Source of the DNA: Deltaproteobacteria bacterium
GTDB lineage: Bacteria > Desulfobacterota > Desulfuromonadia > Geobacterales > Geobacteraceae
DNA: 64,000 nucleotides
NCBI GenBank assembly: GCA_009668975.1
Contig: SBEG01000015.1
Coordinates: 30,073 to 94,072 of the forward strand
Reading direction: 5' to 3'
Numbering within the stretch: the stretch's first letter is position 1; each line of letters begins with the position of its first letter. Below the pieces are notes generated by a model. The model ran no database searches and was not told the origin of the DNA. It was given only the letters and a program-made list of their open reading frames with translations. Made by a program: the position numbers and the translations under genes. Positions 25,929 to 34,042 of this stretch are shown piece after piece.

Positions 25929-26687
25929 ATGACTCAGAACAGTAAAGTTGCCGTCGTAACCGGCGGCGCCCAGGGCATTGGAAAAGCCATCGTCAAAGCA
26001 TTCCTGGAAAAGGGCTGGGCGACAGTAGTTGCGGACTCGGATCGGGAAGCCGGCGAAGAAACTTCACGGGAGCTCGCTTCTCTCGGCACTGTCGTATTCA
26101 TCGAGACGGATGTTTCAATGGAAGAACAGGTTGAACACCTTTTCCAGCAGACCATGCGTCATTTCGGCAGAATTGACGCTCTCATCAACAACGCCGGCAT
26201 CTCGCACAACAAAGCTTTGGAATATCTCACCCTGGAGGAGTGGAACAGGGTTCTCGGAGTAAACCTCACCGGAACATTTCTCTGTGCGAAACATGCCTCT
26301 CCCCACTTGAAAAACACCGGCGGATCGATCATCAACATCGCCTCCACGCGGGCCTTTATGTCGGAAGCCTGCACGGAAGCCTATTCAGCCTCAAAAGGAG
26401 GCGTCGTGGCGCTTAGCCATGCACTGGCAGTGAGTCTTGGCCCCGGCATTCGGGTCAACTGCATCAGTCCGGGCTGGATCGAAACCGGCCCCTGGAAGAA
26501 AAAGAGCCGGAGAACCACCGCCGTTCTTTCAGAAGAAGATCACCTGCAACATCCCGCCGGCCGGGTTGGAGTTCCGGAGGATATTTCTTCTCTCGTACTC
26601 TATCTGGTAGCATGCGAAGCCTCATTCCTGACCGGATCAAACATTATCGCAGACGGAGGAATGACGCGAAAGATGATCTATTCCTGA
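25929..26687 (+). CDS. short-chain dehydrogenase/reductase
   Basis: A 252-aa classical SDR: cofactor motif TGGAQGIG (about residues 11-18), NNAG (about 86-89), active-site Ser in INIASTRA, and YSASK with the catalytic Tyr and Lys (about 149-153). The C-terminus has TGSNIIADGGMT. It oxidises or reduces a hydroxyl/keto group with NAD(P); the substrate is unknown. GGAGG precedes the ATG. It is transcribed alone. Confidence 0.92.
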   Translation: MTQNSKVAVVTGGAQGIGKAIVKAFLEKGWATVVADSDREAGEETSRELASLGTVVFIETDVSMEEQVEHLFQQTMRHFGRIDALINNAGISHNKALEYLTLEEWNRVLGVNLTGTFLCAKHASPHLKNTGGSIINIASTRAFMSEACTEAYSASKGGVVALSHALAVSLGPGIRVNCISPGWIETGPWKKKSRRTTAVLSEEDHLQHPAGRVGVPEDISSLVLYLVACEASFLTGSNIIADGGMTRKMIYS

Positions 26688-26784
26688 CATATCTGACGCA
26701 CTGCACAGCCCGGCTGCCGGCGCCGTTGCACCATCCGTGTATCCGGTAAAAAATGATATGACTTTCTGAAAAACAAGAGACTCT

Positions 26785-26812
26785 TTGACAGCGAAGACGG
26801 TTATGGTAGACT
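26785..26812 (+). promoter_or_regulatory. sigma70-type promoter of mscL
   Basis: TTGACA (26785-26790), a 16-bp spacer and TAGACT (26807-26812), 83 bp before the mscL start. Confidence 0.5.
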
Positions 26813-26895
26813 GATTCTCATTAGTCTTTTTTTCGCTGCGGCCGGCAGGTTTTCAGGTCAAGTATCACTTCACACAATCCTGGGAGGGAAATAAA

Positions 26896-27333
26896 ATGCT
26901 GAAAGAGTTCAAAGAATTCGCAATGCGCGGGAACGTAGTCGACATGGCGGTAGGTATCATCATCGGCGCCGCTTTTGGGAAAATCATTACCTCGTTCGTA
27001 TCAGACATCCTGATGCCACCCATCGGGCTTTTGCTCGGCAAGGTAAATTTTTCCAATCTATTCATCGACCTGTCCGGCCAAAATTTCGCCACACTTGAAG
27101 AGGCAACAAAGGCAGGAGCCGCAACGATCAACTATGGTCTCTTTATCAATACCATACTTGACTTCGTGATCGTTGCCATCGCCATCTTCCTCGTAATCCG
27201 GCAGATCAATCGTTTCAAAAGGGAACCGGAGGCAGTAGCAGCCGCCCCCGACACGAAAGAGTGCCCGTTCTGCCTTTCCGCTGTTCCGTTGAAAGCAGTA
27301 CGCTGCCCCCACTGCACCTCGGAACTGAAATAA
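26896..27333 (+). CDS. mscL: large-conductance mechanosensitive channel with C-terminal zinc ribbon
   Basis: A 145-aa MscL. The N-terminal amphipathic helix and pore helix read [20 protein letters not shown] and [19 protein letters not shown], and the second membrane helix follows ([19 protein letters not shown]). It opens under membrane tension to release solutes. The C-terminus carries CPFC ... CPHC, a two-pair zinc-ribbon-like tail instead of the usual charged helical bundle alone. GAGGG precedes the ATG and a terminator follows. Confidence 0.95.
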   Translation: MLKEFKEFAMRGNVVDMAVGIIIGAAFGKIITSFVSDILMPPIGLLLGKVNFSNLFIDLSGQNFATLEEATKAGAATINYGLFINTILDFVIVAIAIFLVIRQINRFKREPEAVAAAPDTKECPFCLSAVPLKAVRCPHCTSELK

Positions 27334-27348
27334 ACACAGGTAGACAGA

Positions 27349-27378
27349 AAGAGCGGCTCACCGGGTGAGCCGCTCTTT
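27349..27378 (+). terminator. terminator after mscL
   Basis: AAGAGCGGCTCACC and GGTGAGCCGCTCTT form a perfect stem of about 14 bp with a tiny loop, followed by a short T run. It can act for both converging genes. Confidence 0.85.
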
Positions 27379-27414
27379 CCTCCGGCCGGAATATTGATTC
27401 AGAAAGTGTCTTGC

Positions 27415-27753
27415 TTATTCGCTATAATCGTTAAAGCCTTCGTCCAGTTGAACCCCGGTGCAGTCAACCGCAACACCGACGATCCCCCCTTCAAGCCCCT
27501 CAACATCTTCCCCCCAATAGATATGTGTCGCGCCCATTTCTTTTGCCTTTTTGGCAGTGTCATACTTAAAGGAGCCTAATGCCGCGGGCGGCCCCCACAT
27601 CCGGTACCCGGCCGGCCCAGGGAATTTCGCCACCTTGCGGCAGTCTTTGACTGTCCTGGGGCTTGTTTGCTTGAGCGGGAATGGCCCCTTGGTGCTGAAA
27701 GCGGAACAACCTGCCAGTCCAAGCAAGGGAATAATAAGTAGAAGTCTTTTCAT
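27415..27753 (-). CDS. small lipoprotein, DUF4156/RcsF-like
   Basis: A 112-aa product with signal peptide and lipobox GLAGC (Cys about residue 16). The mature part has two further Cys (VKDCRKV and AVDCTG) that could form a disulfide, and AKKAKEMGATHIYWGE, a pattern that resembles the DUF4156/RcsF-type lipoprotein core. Function unknown. GGAGGATCT precedes the ATG. It converges with mscL. Confidence 0.7.
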   Translation of the reverse strand: MKRLLLIIPLLGLAGCSAFSTKGPFPLKQTSPRTVKDCRKVAKFPGPAGYRMWGPPAALGSFKYDTAKKAKEMGATHIYWGEDVEGLEGGIVGVAVDCTGVQLDEGFNDYSE

Positions 27754-27809
27754 AGATCCTCCGGAAGACAGGATAAACCTCTGAGAAGAGGCGCTGTGTC
27801 ACCTAGGTA

Positions 27810-27838
27810 GTATCCATCAGGAATTTCCGGATGGATAC
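27810..27838. repeat. perfect 9-bp-arm inverted repeat
   Basis: GTATCCATC and GATGGATAC flank an 11-base centre, upstream of the lipoprotein gene and downstream of mlaC. It could be an operator or a hairpin. The rest of the 277-bp gap (27754-28030) shows nothing I recognise. Confidence 0.5.
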
Positions 27839-28030
27839 TGGGTAGCTGTGCGGGCCGATAGTAGCAGATTCTTCAGTGAAAGGCCCGAAAAAAAGCCGCG
27901 GAGAGAAGCCCTCGCTCCCCGCCTCAACCCGGAAACGCAGCTGGAACAGGAAATGGAAAAGGACGGATAACCGCATACCGGCTACACGCCCTTTTCTAGA
28001 CACACAGTTACACGATAAAACGCCAAGCAG

Positions 28031-28636
28031 TTATGGGGCAGTAATTTCTTCTTTTTTGGTCTTTAGCTTCTTTACCAGTTCAGCATATCCTTGATTGCTG
28101 ATAATCTTGTTGAATTGACTACGGTAGTTGGAAACAAGACTGACCCCTTCGATTACCACGTCGTAGACCATCCAGCGCCCCCCTTCCTTCAGGAGCCGAT
28201 AATCAAGGGTATATTCATCCCGTTTGGCGGTGACGACCCTCGATTTGACCTCGGCATAGTCGCCATCCACGGTTTCCTTGTCGTAGAGGATCTTTTCATC
28301 GCGATACGATTCAATCTTATTGGCATAGGAGTTTTCCAGAAGAGTGGCAAAGAGTCCCACAAACTCCTTCTGCTCCGCATTGCTTCTCTTTTTCCAATGT
28401 ACTCCCAGCGAACGTTTCGCCATTTCCCCATAATCGAAGATCTGGCCGATCGTGCTTTTCAGAGCGGCTCTCCTTTTCGCTTCATTCTGGGGTTTCTTGA
28501 GGTTGGCGTCGGCGACAATCGAAACAACCTGATCAACCGTTTGCTTCACATCGCCGGTAACCGAGGCCCAGGCTGAAGCAGTGGCGAAAGCGACCGCAAA
28601 CATCAGCATCATGCCGATAGATAGATAGTGTTTCAT
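28031..28636 (-). CDS. mlaC: MlaC-type phospholipid-binding periplasmic protein
   Basis: 201 aa with a cleavable signal peptide (ending SAWAS). The Ttg2D/MlaC fold is seen in FDYGEMAKRSLGVHWKKRS, EFVGLFATLLENSYANKI, and VYDVVIEGVSLVSNYRSQF near the end. It ferries phospholipids across the periplasm between the inner-membrane MlaFED complex and the outer membrane. It is the last gene of the mlaEFD-tolC-mlaC operon. Confidence 0.93.
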   Translation of the reverse strand: MKHYLSIGMMLMFAVAFATASAWASVTGDVKQTVDQVVSIVADANLKKPQNEAKRRAALKSTIGQIFDYGEMAKRSLGVHWKKRSNAEQKEFVGLFATLLENSYANKIESYRDEKILYDKETVDGDYAEVKSRVVTAKRDEYTLDYRLLKEGGRWMVYDVVIEGVSLVSNYRSQFNKIISNQGYAELVKKLKTKKEEITAP

Positions 28637-28659
28637 AGTCCGGAATCTCCCTTGTTATT

Positions 28660-30030
28660 TTACTTTACCAGCGGGGCTTCGCCCACCGCATAGTCCAAGT
28701 TTGCCAAGGACATCTTATAATTATAGATGGAACGGAAATAATCCGAGCGCATCGTGGCATAACTCTGCAAAGAGTCGAAGATCTCCTTAGCCGGGCCAAT
28801 GCCGATGTCGAAATTGGCGCTTGCGGCAACTGCCCACTTCTTGGCATTACTGTATGCATCCCGGTTTGCGGCAATGCTCTTTTCCGCCTCCTGTCGCTCC
28901 AGGAATGCCTTGCGAATCTGGAGCGGAATATTCGCATTTGCGTAGTCGTTGGTGCTCATCAGGCGATTGTACTGGGCCTGTTCCTGGGCAACCTTGGCCG
29001 AAGTAATCCCGAAATCGATTTTCCACCTGAGCCCCAAGGCTATCCCGGCCCAGAGATGATTGAACTCGTCAGGAACCCAGGGATTGGTTACCCGGTCACG
29101 GTCGGGAGAATAAGCGCCGGAGAGATACCCGCCGAGAAACAAGTCGGGGTAATAATCCGCCTTGGCCGCCTTCACCAGAGCTGCGCGGGCCTGAAGCCCC
29201 TCTTTCAATTGCCTGTACTCGGGCCGCTTAAGTTTTGCCGCTTCAAGATAAGAGGAAAGGTCCGCCCCAGTCATATTTTCATCAGGGGTAAGACGTGGCG
29301 TGGCGATATCGAAAACCGCATCAGCCGGCAGCCCCATCTGGGCGCGAAGGGCCTCAAGAGCGAGAGATTCCCCCTTTTGGGCTTCTTCGGTATACTTGCG
29401 AACCGTGCCGGAAAAAGCATCCAGCTTGTAGATATCGAGTGCATCGACATTGTCCGAGCCTTTATCGAGAAGCGTCCGGGCCTTTTCCCGCGCCTTACTC
29501 AGCAATTCCCCCACCTCCGAGACCAGCGCCTTGAGTTCCCGGGCCAGCAGGAGGCCATAGTAGTACTCCTTGACCTTGAGGGTAATCTCGTTTGCTTTCT
29601 GCGCTTTTTTCGCCCGATCCACTTCGATCCCGTGGGTAGCCGCACTCATCCGTTCGCTGATCTTGCCGAAGGTATAGAGCGGTTGGACAAGCGTTGCATC
29701 ACCCCGGGCAAAGAATGTCAGGCCATGAAGATGATCGATGCGATCCGAAGAGGTGACCTGGTTCCCGCGAGCCTTGGATATCGGGCCCAAGAGCCCGAGA
29801 AACTCGATCTGCGGATAGCGGTGCGCTTTGGCCTCATTCAGCTTCGCCTCGGCCAGTTCGATGTCGGCACGGGTTTCACCAAGTTCGGGAGAGGAAGTCA
29901 GCGCCCTGCGGATGCAGTCGTCGAGGCCAAGAACGAGTGTTCCTTGCGGCATCTCGGCGGCACAGAGCGGTGCGGCAAGGAGCAGAAGCAACGCCAGCTG
30001 GCTGGCCATGGTTCGAAAACAGTATCTCAT
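28660..30030 (-). CDS. TolC-family outer-membrane protein
   Basis: 456 aa: signal peptide (ending PLCAA) followed by two outer-membrane-efflux repeats with long coiled-coil helices (LDDCIRRALTSSPELGETRADIELAEAKL in the first half, KSIAANRDAYSNAKKW in the second). TolC-type trimers span outer membrane and periplasm. It lies between mlaD and mlaC, 15 and 23 bp from each, so it probably serves as this system's outer-membrane element (inference from context). GGGAGG precedes the ATG. Confidence 0.92.
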   Translation of the reverse strand: MRYCFRTMASQLALLLLLAAPLCAAEMPQGTLVLGLDDCIRRALTSSPELGETRADIELAEAKLNEAKAHRYPQIEFLGLLGPISKARGNQVTSSDRIDHLHGLTFFARGDATLVQPLYTFGKISERMSAATHGIEVDRAKKAQKANEITLKVKEYYYGLLLARELKALVSEVGELLSKAREKARTLLDKGSDNVDALDIYKLDAFSGTVRKYTEEAQKGESLALEALRAQMGLPADAVFDIATPRLTPDENMTGADLSSYLEAAKLKRPEYRQLKEGLQARAALVKAAKADYYPDLFLGGYLSGAYSPDRDRVTNPWVPDEFNHLWAGIALGLRWKIDFGITSAKVAQEQAQYNRLMSTNDYANANIPLQIRKAFLERQEAEKSIAANRDAYSNAKKWAVAASANFDIGIGPAKEIFDSLQSYATMRSDYFRSIYNYKMSLANLDYAVGEAPLVK

Positions 30031-30045
30031 ATGATTTCCTCCCTG

Positions 30046-30498
30046 TCAGTCCACGGAACCGTGGATATATTTGCTGATCAAACTCTCGAAATCGATGGAA
30101 GCTTCGGTCTCCCGGATCCGCCCCCCGTTGCGCAGCAGCCTGTCGGAACCTCCAGGTTTAAGCTGGACAAATTTATCACCGATGATTCCCCGGGTGCGAA
30201 CAGAGGCAATCACGTCGTCCTGTAATTCAATTCCGGAATTGATGCGGAGATTGACCCGTGCCGAATATCCGTCTATCGGATCAAGAGCAATCCGGTCCAC
30301 CCTCCCCACCTCAACGCCCGCAATCTCCACGGAAGCACCCTGCCTGAGGCCCGAGACCGAATCGAAGTTTGCAGTCACCCCATAGGAGTCTCCCCCGAAC
30401 AGCTCCATCTTCCCCAGTTTTATGGAAAGATATCCCAGACAGACAATTCCCAACAACACGAATATTCCGACAGAAATTTCCAAAGTCGCCTTTTTCAT
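30046..30498 (-). CDS. mlaD: MlaD, MCE-domain membrane-anchored lipid-binding subunit
   Basis: 150 aa with an N-terminal membrane anchor (VGIFVLLGIVCLGYLSI), then one MCE domain (SGLRQGASVEIAGVEVGRV and IIGDKFVQLKPGG). Six copies form a ring with a hydrophobic pore above the MlaFE transporter. It lies 40 bp after mlaF. Confidence 0.95.
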   Translation of the reverse strand: MKKATLEISVGIFVLLGIVCLGYLSIKLGKMELFGGDSYGVTANFDSVSGLRQGASVEIAGVEVGRVDRIALDPIDGYSARVNLRINSGIELQDDVIASVRTRGIIGDKFVQLKPGGSDRLLRNGGRIRETEASIDFESLISKYIHGSVD

Positions 30499-30538
30499 GA
30501 TTCACCCGTATCCGTATATATTTCCACAAAACCTGGTT

Positions 30539-31285
30539 TCAAAGAAACTGCAGAGGCCCTTCCAGCTCTCCCTGAATGAACTGACGTACCGCCGGGTCTT
30601 CGGAAGCCCGGATTTCTTCGGGCGTCCCGTGAAAAAGTATCTTTCCCTGGTAGAGCATTGCCACGTAATCACAGACTTCGAAGATTGCCGGAACTTCGTG
30701 CGTGACGATTACCGCCGTAAAACCGAATTGGGCATGGGTATCCAGAATCAGCCGGTGCATGGCATTGCAGATGATCGGATCGAGCCCGGTGGTCGGTTCA
30801 TCGAAGAGGATGATGGCCGGGTTCAAAAGCAACGCCCTGGCCAACCCGACCCGCTTCTTCATGCCTCCGGAAATCTGGTCGGGATACTTGTCGTCAACGC
30901 TGTGCAGGCCAACGTGCTCCAAAGCCAGATGCACGCGGTCACGGATCTCCTGCCGTGAAAGGCGGGTTTTTTCTTCCAGCGGAAAGGCAACATTCTCGAA
31001 GACCGTCATGGAGTCAAACAGGGCGGCATTCTGGAAGAGCACGCCGAATCTTTCACGCACCCTGTTCAGGTCGCCTCTGCCCATTGGCACGATATTCTCG
31101 CCATCCACCAGTACCTGCCCGCTGTCCGGCTTCAAGAGACCGATCATATGTTTCAGCAGGACGCTCTTGCCGCCGCCGCTCGGTCCGATTATCGCGGTAA
31201 TCTTGCCGCTGGGAACATCCAGGTCAAGATTGTCCAGCACCACTTGATGGCCAAAGGCTTTATTGACCTTTCTCAATGCAATCAT
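30539..31285 (-). CDS. mlaF: MlaF, ABC ATPase of the Mla phospholipid transporter
   Basis: A 248-aa ABC ATPase with Walker A GPSGGGKSVLL, signature ISGGMKKRVGLARAL (the MKKR variant is typical of MlaF) and Walker B ILFDEPTTGLDP, followed by the H-loop VTHEVP. It powers MlaE. GGGAG and AGGA precede the ATG. Confidence 0.96.
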   Translation of the reverse strand: MIALRKVNKAFGHQVVLDNLDLDVPSGKITAIIGPSGGGKSVLLKHMIGLLKPDSGQVLVDGENIVPMGRGDLNRVRERFGVLFQNAALFDSMTVFENVAFPLEEKTRLSRQEIRDRVHLALEHVGLHSVDDKYPDQISGGMKKRVGLARALLLNPAIILFDEPTTGLDPIICNAMHRLILDTHAQFGFTAVIVTHEVPAIFEVCDYVAMLYQGKILFHGTPEEIRASEDPAVRQFIQGELEGPLQFL

Positions 31286-31318
31286 TCCTACTCCCTGAAA
31301 AATCTCTGTTCGGGGCTG

Positions 31319-32089
31319 CTACAGAAGTATCGAGGTCAGGAAATAATCCCAGACCAGAACCAGGACCGATGACATGACCACCGCCGCAGTTGTCGAGCGT
31401 GAGACTCCCTCGGCACCGCGGGTCGTATAGTACCCTTTGTAGCAGCAAATCCAGGAAATGATCAAACCAAAGGACAGGGACTTCATCATTCCCGAATAGA
31501 CGTCTTTCCACTCCACGCTCTTCTGCATCTCGTGAAAATAGGCGCCAGGGTTAACACCCATGAGCTTGACCCCGACCAGGTACCCGCCAAAGATACCAAC
31601 CATATCGAAGATGGCACAGAGGAGCGGAACGGCAATCAGCGCAGCGATAATTTTCGGCGAGACGAGATACTTGAATGGCTCCAAGGCCATGGTCTCCAGG
31701 GCATCGATCTGTTCGGTAATGCGCATGATACCGATTTCTGCGGTAATGGCACTTCCGGCCCGTCCGGTAACCATGAGTGCCGTCAGAACGGGACCCAGTT
31801 CGCGGATCAGAGAGAGCGCGACAACCGAGCCGAGCATTCCTTCGGAGCCGAATTTCGTCAGGGTGTAATAGCCCTGAAGCCCGAGGACCATGCCGGTAAA
31901 GGCCGCGGTGAGAAAGATGACAAAAAAGGACTTGGCACCGATAAAGTTGATTTGTTTCAGAATGTGAACAGGCCGGCCCGGGAAGCGGACAATCCTATAC
32001 AGCGCATAGATAATAAACAGCAGCATGCGACCCATTTCCCGCAATAGAGAAAGAACATATTCACCGAGATTCTGCATAGCAGTCAGCAT
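31319..32089 (-). CDS. mlaE: MlaE, permease of the Mla phospholipid transporter
   Basis: 256 aa with five to six membrane segments and the MlaE signature (GMVLGLQGYYTLTKFG, then SLIRELGPVLTALMVTGRAG and ITEQIDALETMALEP). I start at ATG 32089 with AGGGG upstream; the longer frame to 32191 adds a stretch without a good start. It heads the mla genes, 181 bp after the hpnI stop on the same strand. Confidence 0.94.
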   Translation of the reverse strand: MLTAMQNLGEYVLSLLREMGRMLLFIIYALYRIVRFPGRPVHILKQINFIGAKSFFVIFLTAAFTGMVLGLQGYYTLTKFGSEGMLGSVVALSLIRELGPVLTALMVTGRAGSAITAEIGIMRITEQIDALETMALEPFKYLVSPKIIAALIAVPLLCAIFDMVGIFGGYLVGVKLMGVNPGAYFHEMQKSVEWKDVYSGMMKSLSFGLIISWICCYKGYYTTRGAEGVSRSTTAAVVMSSVLVLVWDYFLTSILL

Positions 32090-32270
32090 AGGCACCCCTG
32101 CAAGAATGATCATGATTGGAAAGTATAGGGGAGCTTTGCCAAATGTAAAGCCGATAGATTCAATTATATTAATACTCAAGGAGAGGTGCACGAAAGGCGA
32201 AAATTTTGATTGCTCTCCTGCGCGTCAGGGGGCGAAACGTACCCCAGGCAGGAACAGGTATACCGGTACG

Positions 32271-33416
32271 CTAGGATTTCTTCCCCAAGTCGCGGATCTT
32301 ACCGCCGGGAAGAACACGAAAGACATGGGAACGCCAGACAACACGGTTCCCAAGAAAGGAAAATGCCCAGGTAAAAAAGGCCAGGATGTCGCGCAGCGGC
32401 AGGAGCCAAAGGTAGCGGGGAAATATGTTGTCACGAACGAACATGCGGCTGAAGAGCAATCCGCACCAGAGGCGCGAAAGTCCCAGCAGGGAGAAGGCTA
32501 ACCAACCGGAAGAAGAAAAGCCGCTCAGAAAAAGTGCCAGGAATGCCGCTGGCACCGGCAGAGTGATTCCGGAAGCCAGATAACCTGCGGGGCGGCTCGC
32601 ACGCATGGTGCGCGCCCAGCGCAGTTGGCGGGAGAGAACCCCCCGCAGACTCTCACTCTTCATGACACTTTCGACGAAATACCCGGAAAGTTCGAGGCGA
32701 TACCCGGCACGATGGACCATATTGCCAAGCTGGTAATCATCTGCCAGGTAGTCAACCAGTGCAGGGAAACCGCCGATCTTTTCCAGGGCTTCGCGGCGAA
32801 CCGCCATGGAGGCTCCGAGGGCGAAGCTGAGTCCCTCCAGGCAGAGAGCCGCCATGACATTGGGAATCATCTCCGAGGTAAAACCCATTGCCTCAAGTGC
32901 GGTCGGCACATTCGGAATGCGCGGACTCCGGTACAGAGAGGTAACAAGTCCCACAGCAGGGTCGTAAAAAGGGGCCGCGACCTCCCGCAGATACCGGGGA
33001 CCGACCCTGATGTCACTGTCGCAAACTATCAGCAGGTCGTACTTCGCCTGCGAAAAGGCATGGATCAGATTACAGACCTTGTAGTTGGGCCCATAAATCC
33101 GGTCGTCAACCACCAGCTCGATATCAATTTCAGGGTATGCCGCGATGAGCTGCTTGATTACCGGAATAACCGGGTCTTCCGCCAAAGCAACGGCAAAGAC
33201 AATTTGGTAGAGGGGATATTCCTGCACACAGAAGGAGGAAAAGTTCTCAAAACTCTCCGCATCCACACCTTTAACCGGTTTGAGGATCGTCACCGGAGGG
33301 TGACAGCCAGTATCGTTTACTCTCCGGGAGAAGAATTTCCGGGCGCAAACAAGGGTAATCAACCCGTAGCAAAGGGCTGGAGCGATACACAAAAAAGGAA
33401 TTATTTTGAACCACAT
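32271..33416 (-). CDS. hpnI: hopanoid-associated glycosyltransferase HpnI
   Basis: A 381-aa GT2 enzyme of the ceramide-glucosyltransferase-like class. It has an N-terminal membrane helix, VTILKPVKGVD, CDSDIRVGPRYL (the D-x-D), a mid-protein YLADDYQLG (D,D-type catalytic region) and QLRWARTMRASRP (the QxxRW motif), then hydrophobic helices. HpnI adds N-acetylglucosamine to bacteriohopanetetrol. The name rests on this architecture plus the hpn neighbours. The ATG at 33416 is used; a GTG at 33431 is possible. Confidence 0.85.
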   Translation of the reverse strand: MWFKIIPFLCIAPALCYGLITLVCARKFFSRRVNDTGCHPPVTILKPVKGVDAESFENFSSFCVQEYPLYQIVFAVALAEDPVIPVIKQLIAAYPEIDIELVVDDRIYGPNYKVCNLIHAFSQAKYDLLIVCDSDIRVGPRYLREVAAPFYDPAVGLVTSLYRSPRIPNVPTALEAMGFTSEMIPNVMAALCLEGLSFALGASMAVRREALEKIGGFPALVDYLADDYQLGNMVHRAGYRLELSGYFVESVMKSESLRGVLSRQLRWARTMRASRPAGYLASGITLPVPAAFLALFLSGFSSSGWLAFSLLGLSRLWCGLLFSRMFVRDNIFPRYLWLLPLRDILAFFTWAFSFLGNRVVWRSHVFRVLPGGKIRDLGKKS

Positions 33417-33457
33417 GGCGTAACCTGTCACTCTTTCTCAATGGCGGGCAGCGGCAA

Positions 33458-34039
33458 TCACTTTCCCGGAGGGACTTTCCCCACAATGACAACATAGGGT
33501 GCCGAATCCGAGCGATTCAGCTGACGGCTCTTCCAGACGTTGAATTCCCGGGAAGAAAGACCGCTCGCCCAGGCTTCAACACAGGCAGCCTCCTCATCGC
33601 CACCCTGATGGCCGGTATAAATCGCCAGCACCACCATTCCTCCCGGCAGGAGAAGCCGCACTGATTGATCAAGGGCCAAAAGGGTCGTGTCGGGACGCGT
33701 CACCAGCCCGGCTCTGTCGCCCGGCAGATACCCCAGATTGAACACTACCGCCCGCACCGGTTCTCGAACATACGAAGCAAGACTCTCGTGGCCGGCATGC
33801 ACCAGGTTGACCCACGGCGAACAACCTGCCGAACGGAGACGTTCGGCGGTTTCGGCAAGGGCCTCTTCCTGGACATCAAAGGCCCAGACTTCTCCACAAC
33901 TGCCCACCAGTCCGGCCAGAAAAAGCGTATCCTGGCCTCGGCCGCAGGTAGCGTCGATCACCCGGTCGCCCGGTCGAATCACCCGCCGGAGAAAAAAATG
34001 GGAAAATCCCACGGCACCGCCAAGGCCCTCAGTTCTCAC
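33458..34039 (-). CDS. mnmM: class I SAM methyltransferase, MnmM (YtqB)-like
   Basis: A 193-aa rRNA_methylase/YtqB-family enzyme: SAM motif VIDATCGRGQDTLFLAGL (about residues 27-44), VWAFDVQEEAL, and the family stretch VVFNLGYLPGDR followed by LLPGGMVVLAIYTGH. MnmM methylates nm5s2U34 of tRNA to mnm5s2U. The gene lies three bases after the hpnN stop and 41 bp before hpnI, inserted into a lipid operon with no evident functional link. Confidence 0.85.
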   Translation of the reverse strand: MRTEGLGGAVGFSHFFLRRVIRPGDRVIDATCGRGQDTLFLAGLVGSCGEVWAFDVQEEALAETAERLRSAGCSPWVNLVHAGHESLASYVREPVRAVVFNLGYLPGDRAGLVTRPDTTLLALDQSVRLLLPGGMVVLAIYTGHQGGDEEAACVEAWASGLSSREFNVWKSRQLNRSDSAPYVVIVGKVPPGK

Positions 34040-34042
34040 TGA

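Noticed and set aside
29056..30225. Plus-strand frame of 389 codons
   Set aside because: Antisense to the TolC-family gene and part of mlaD.
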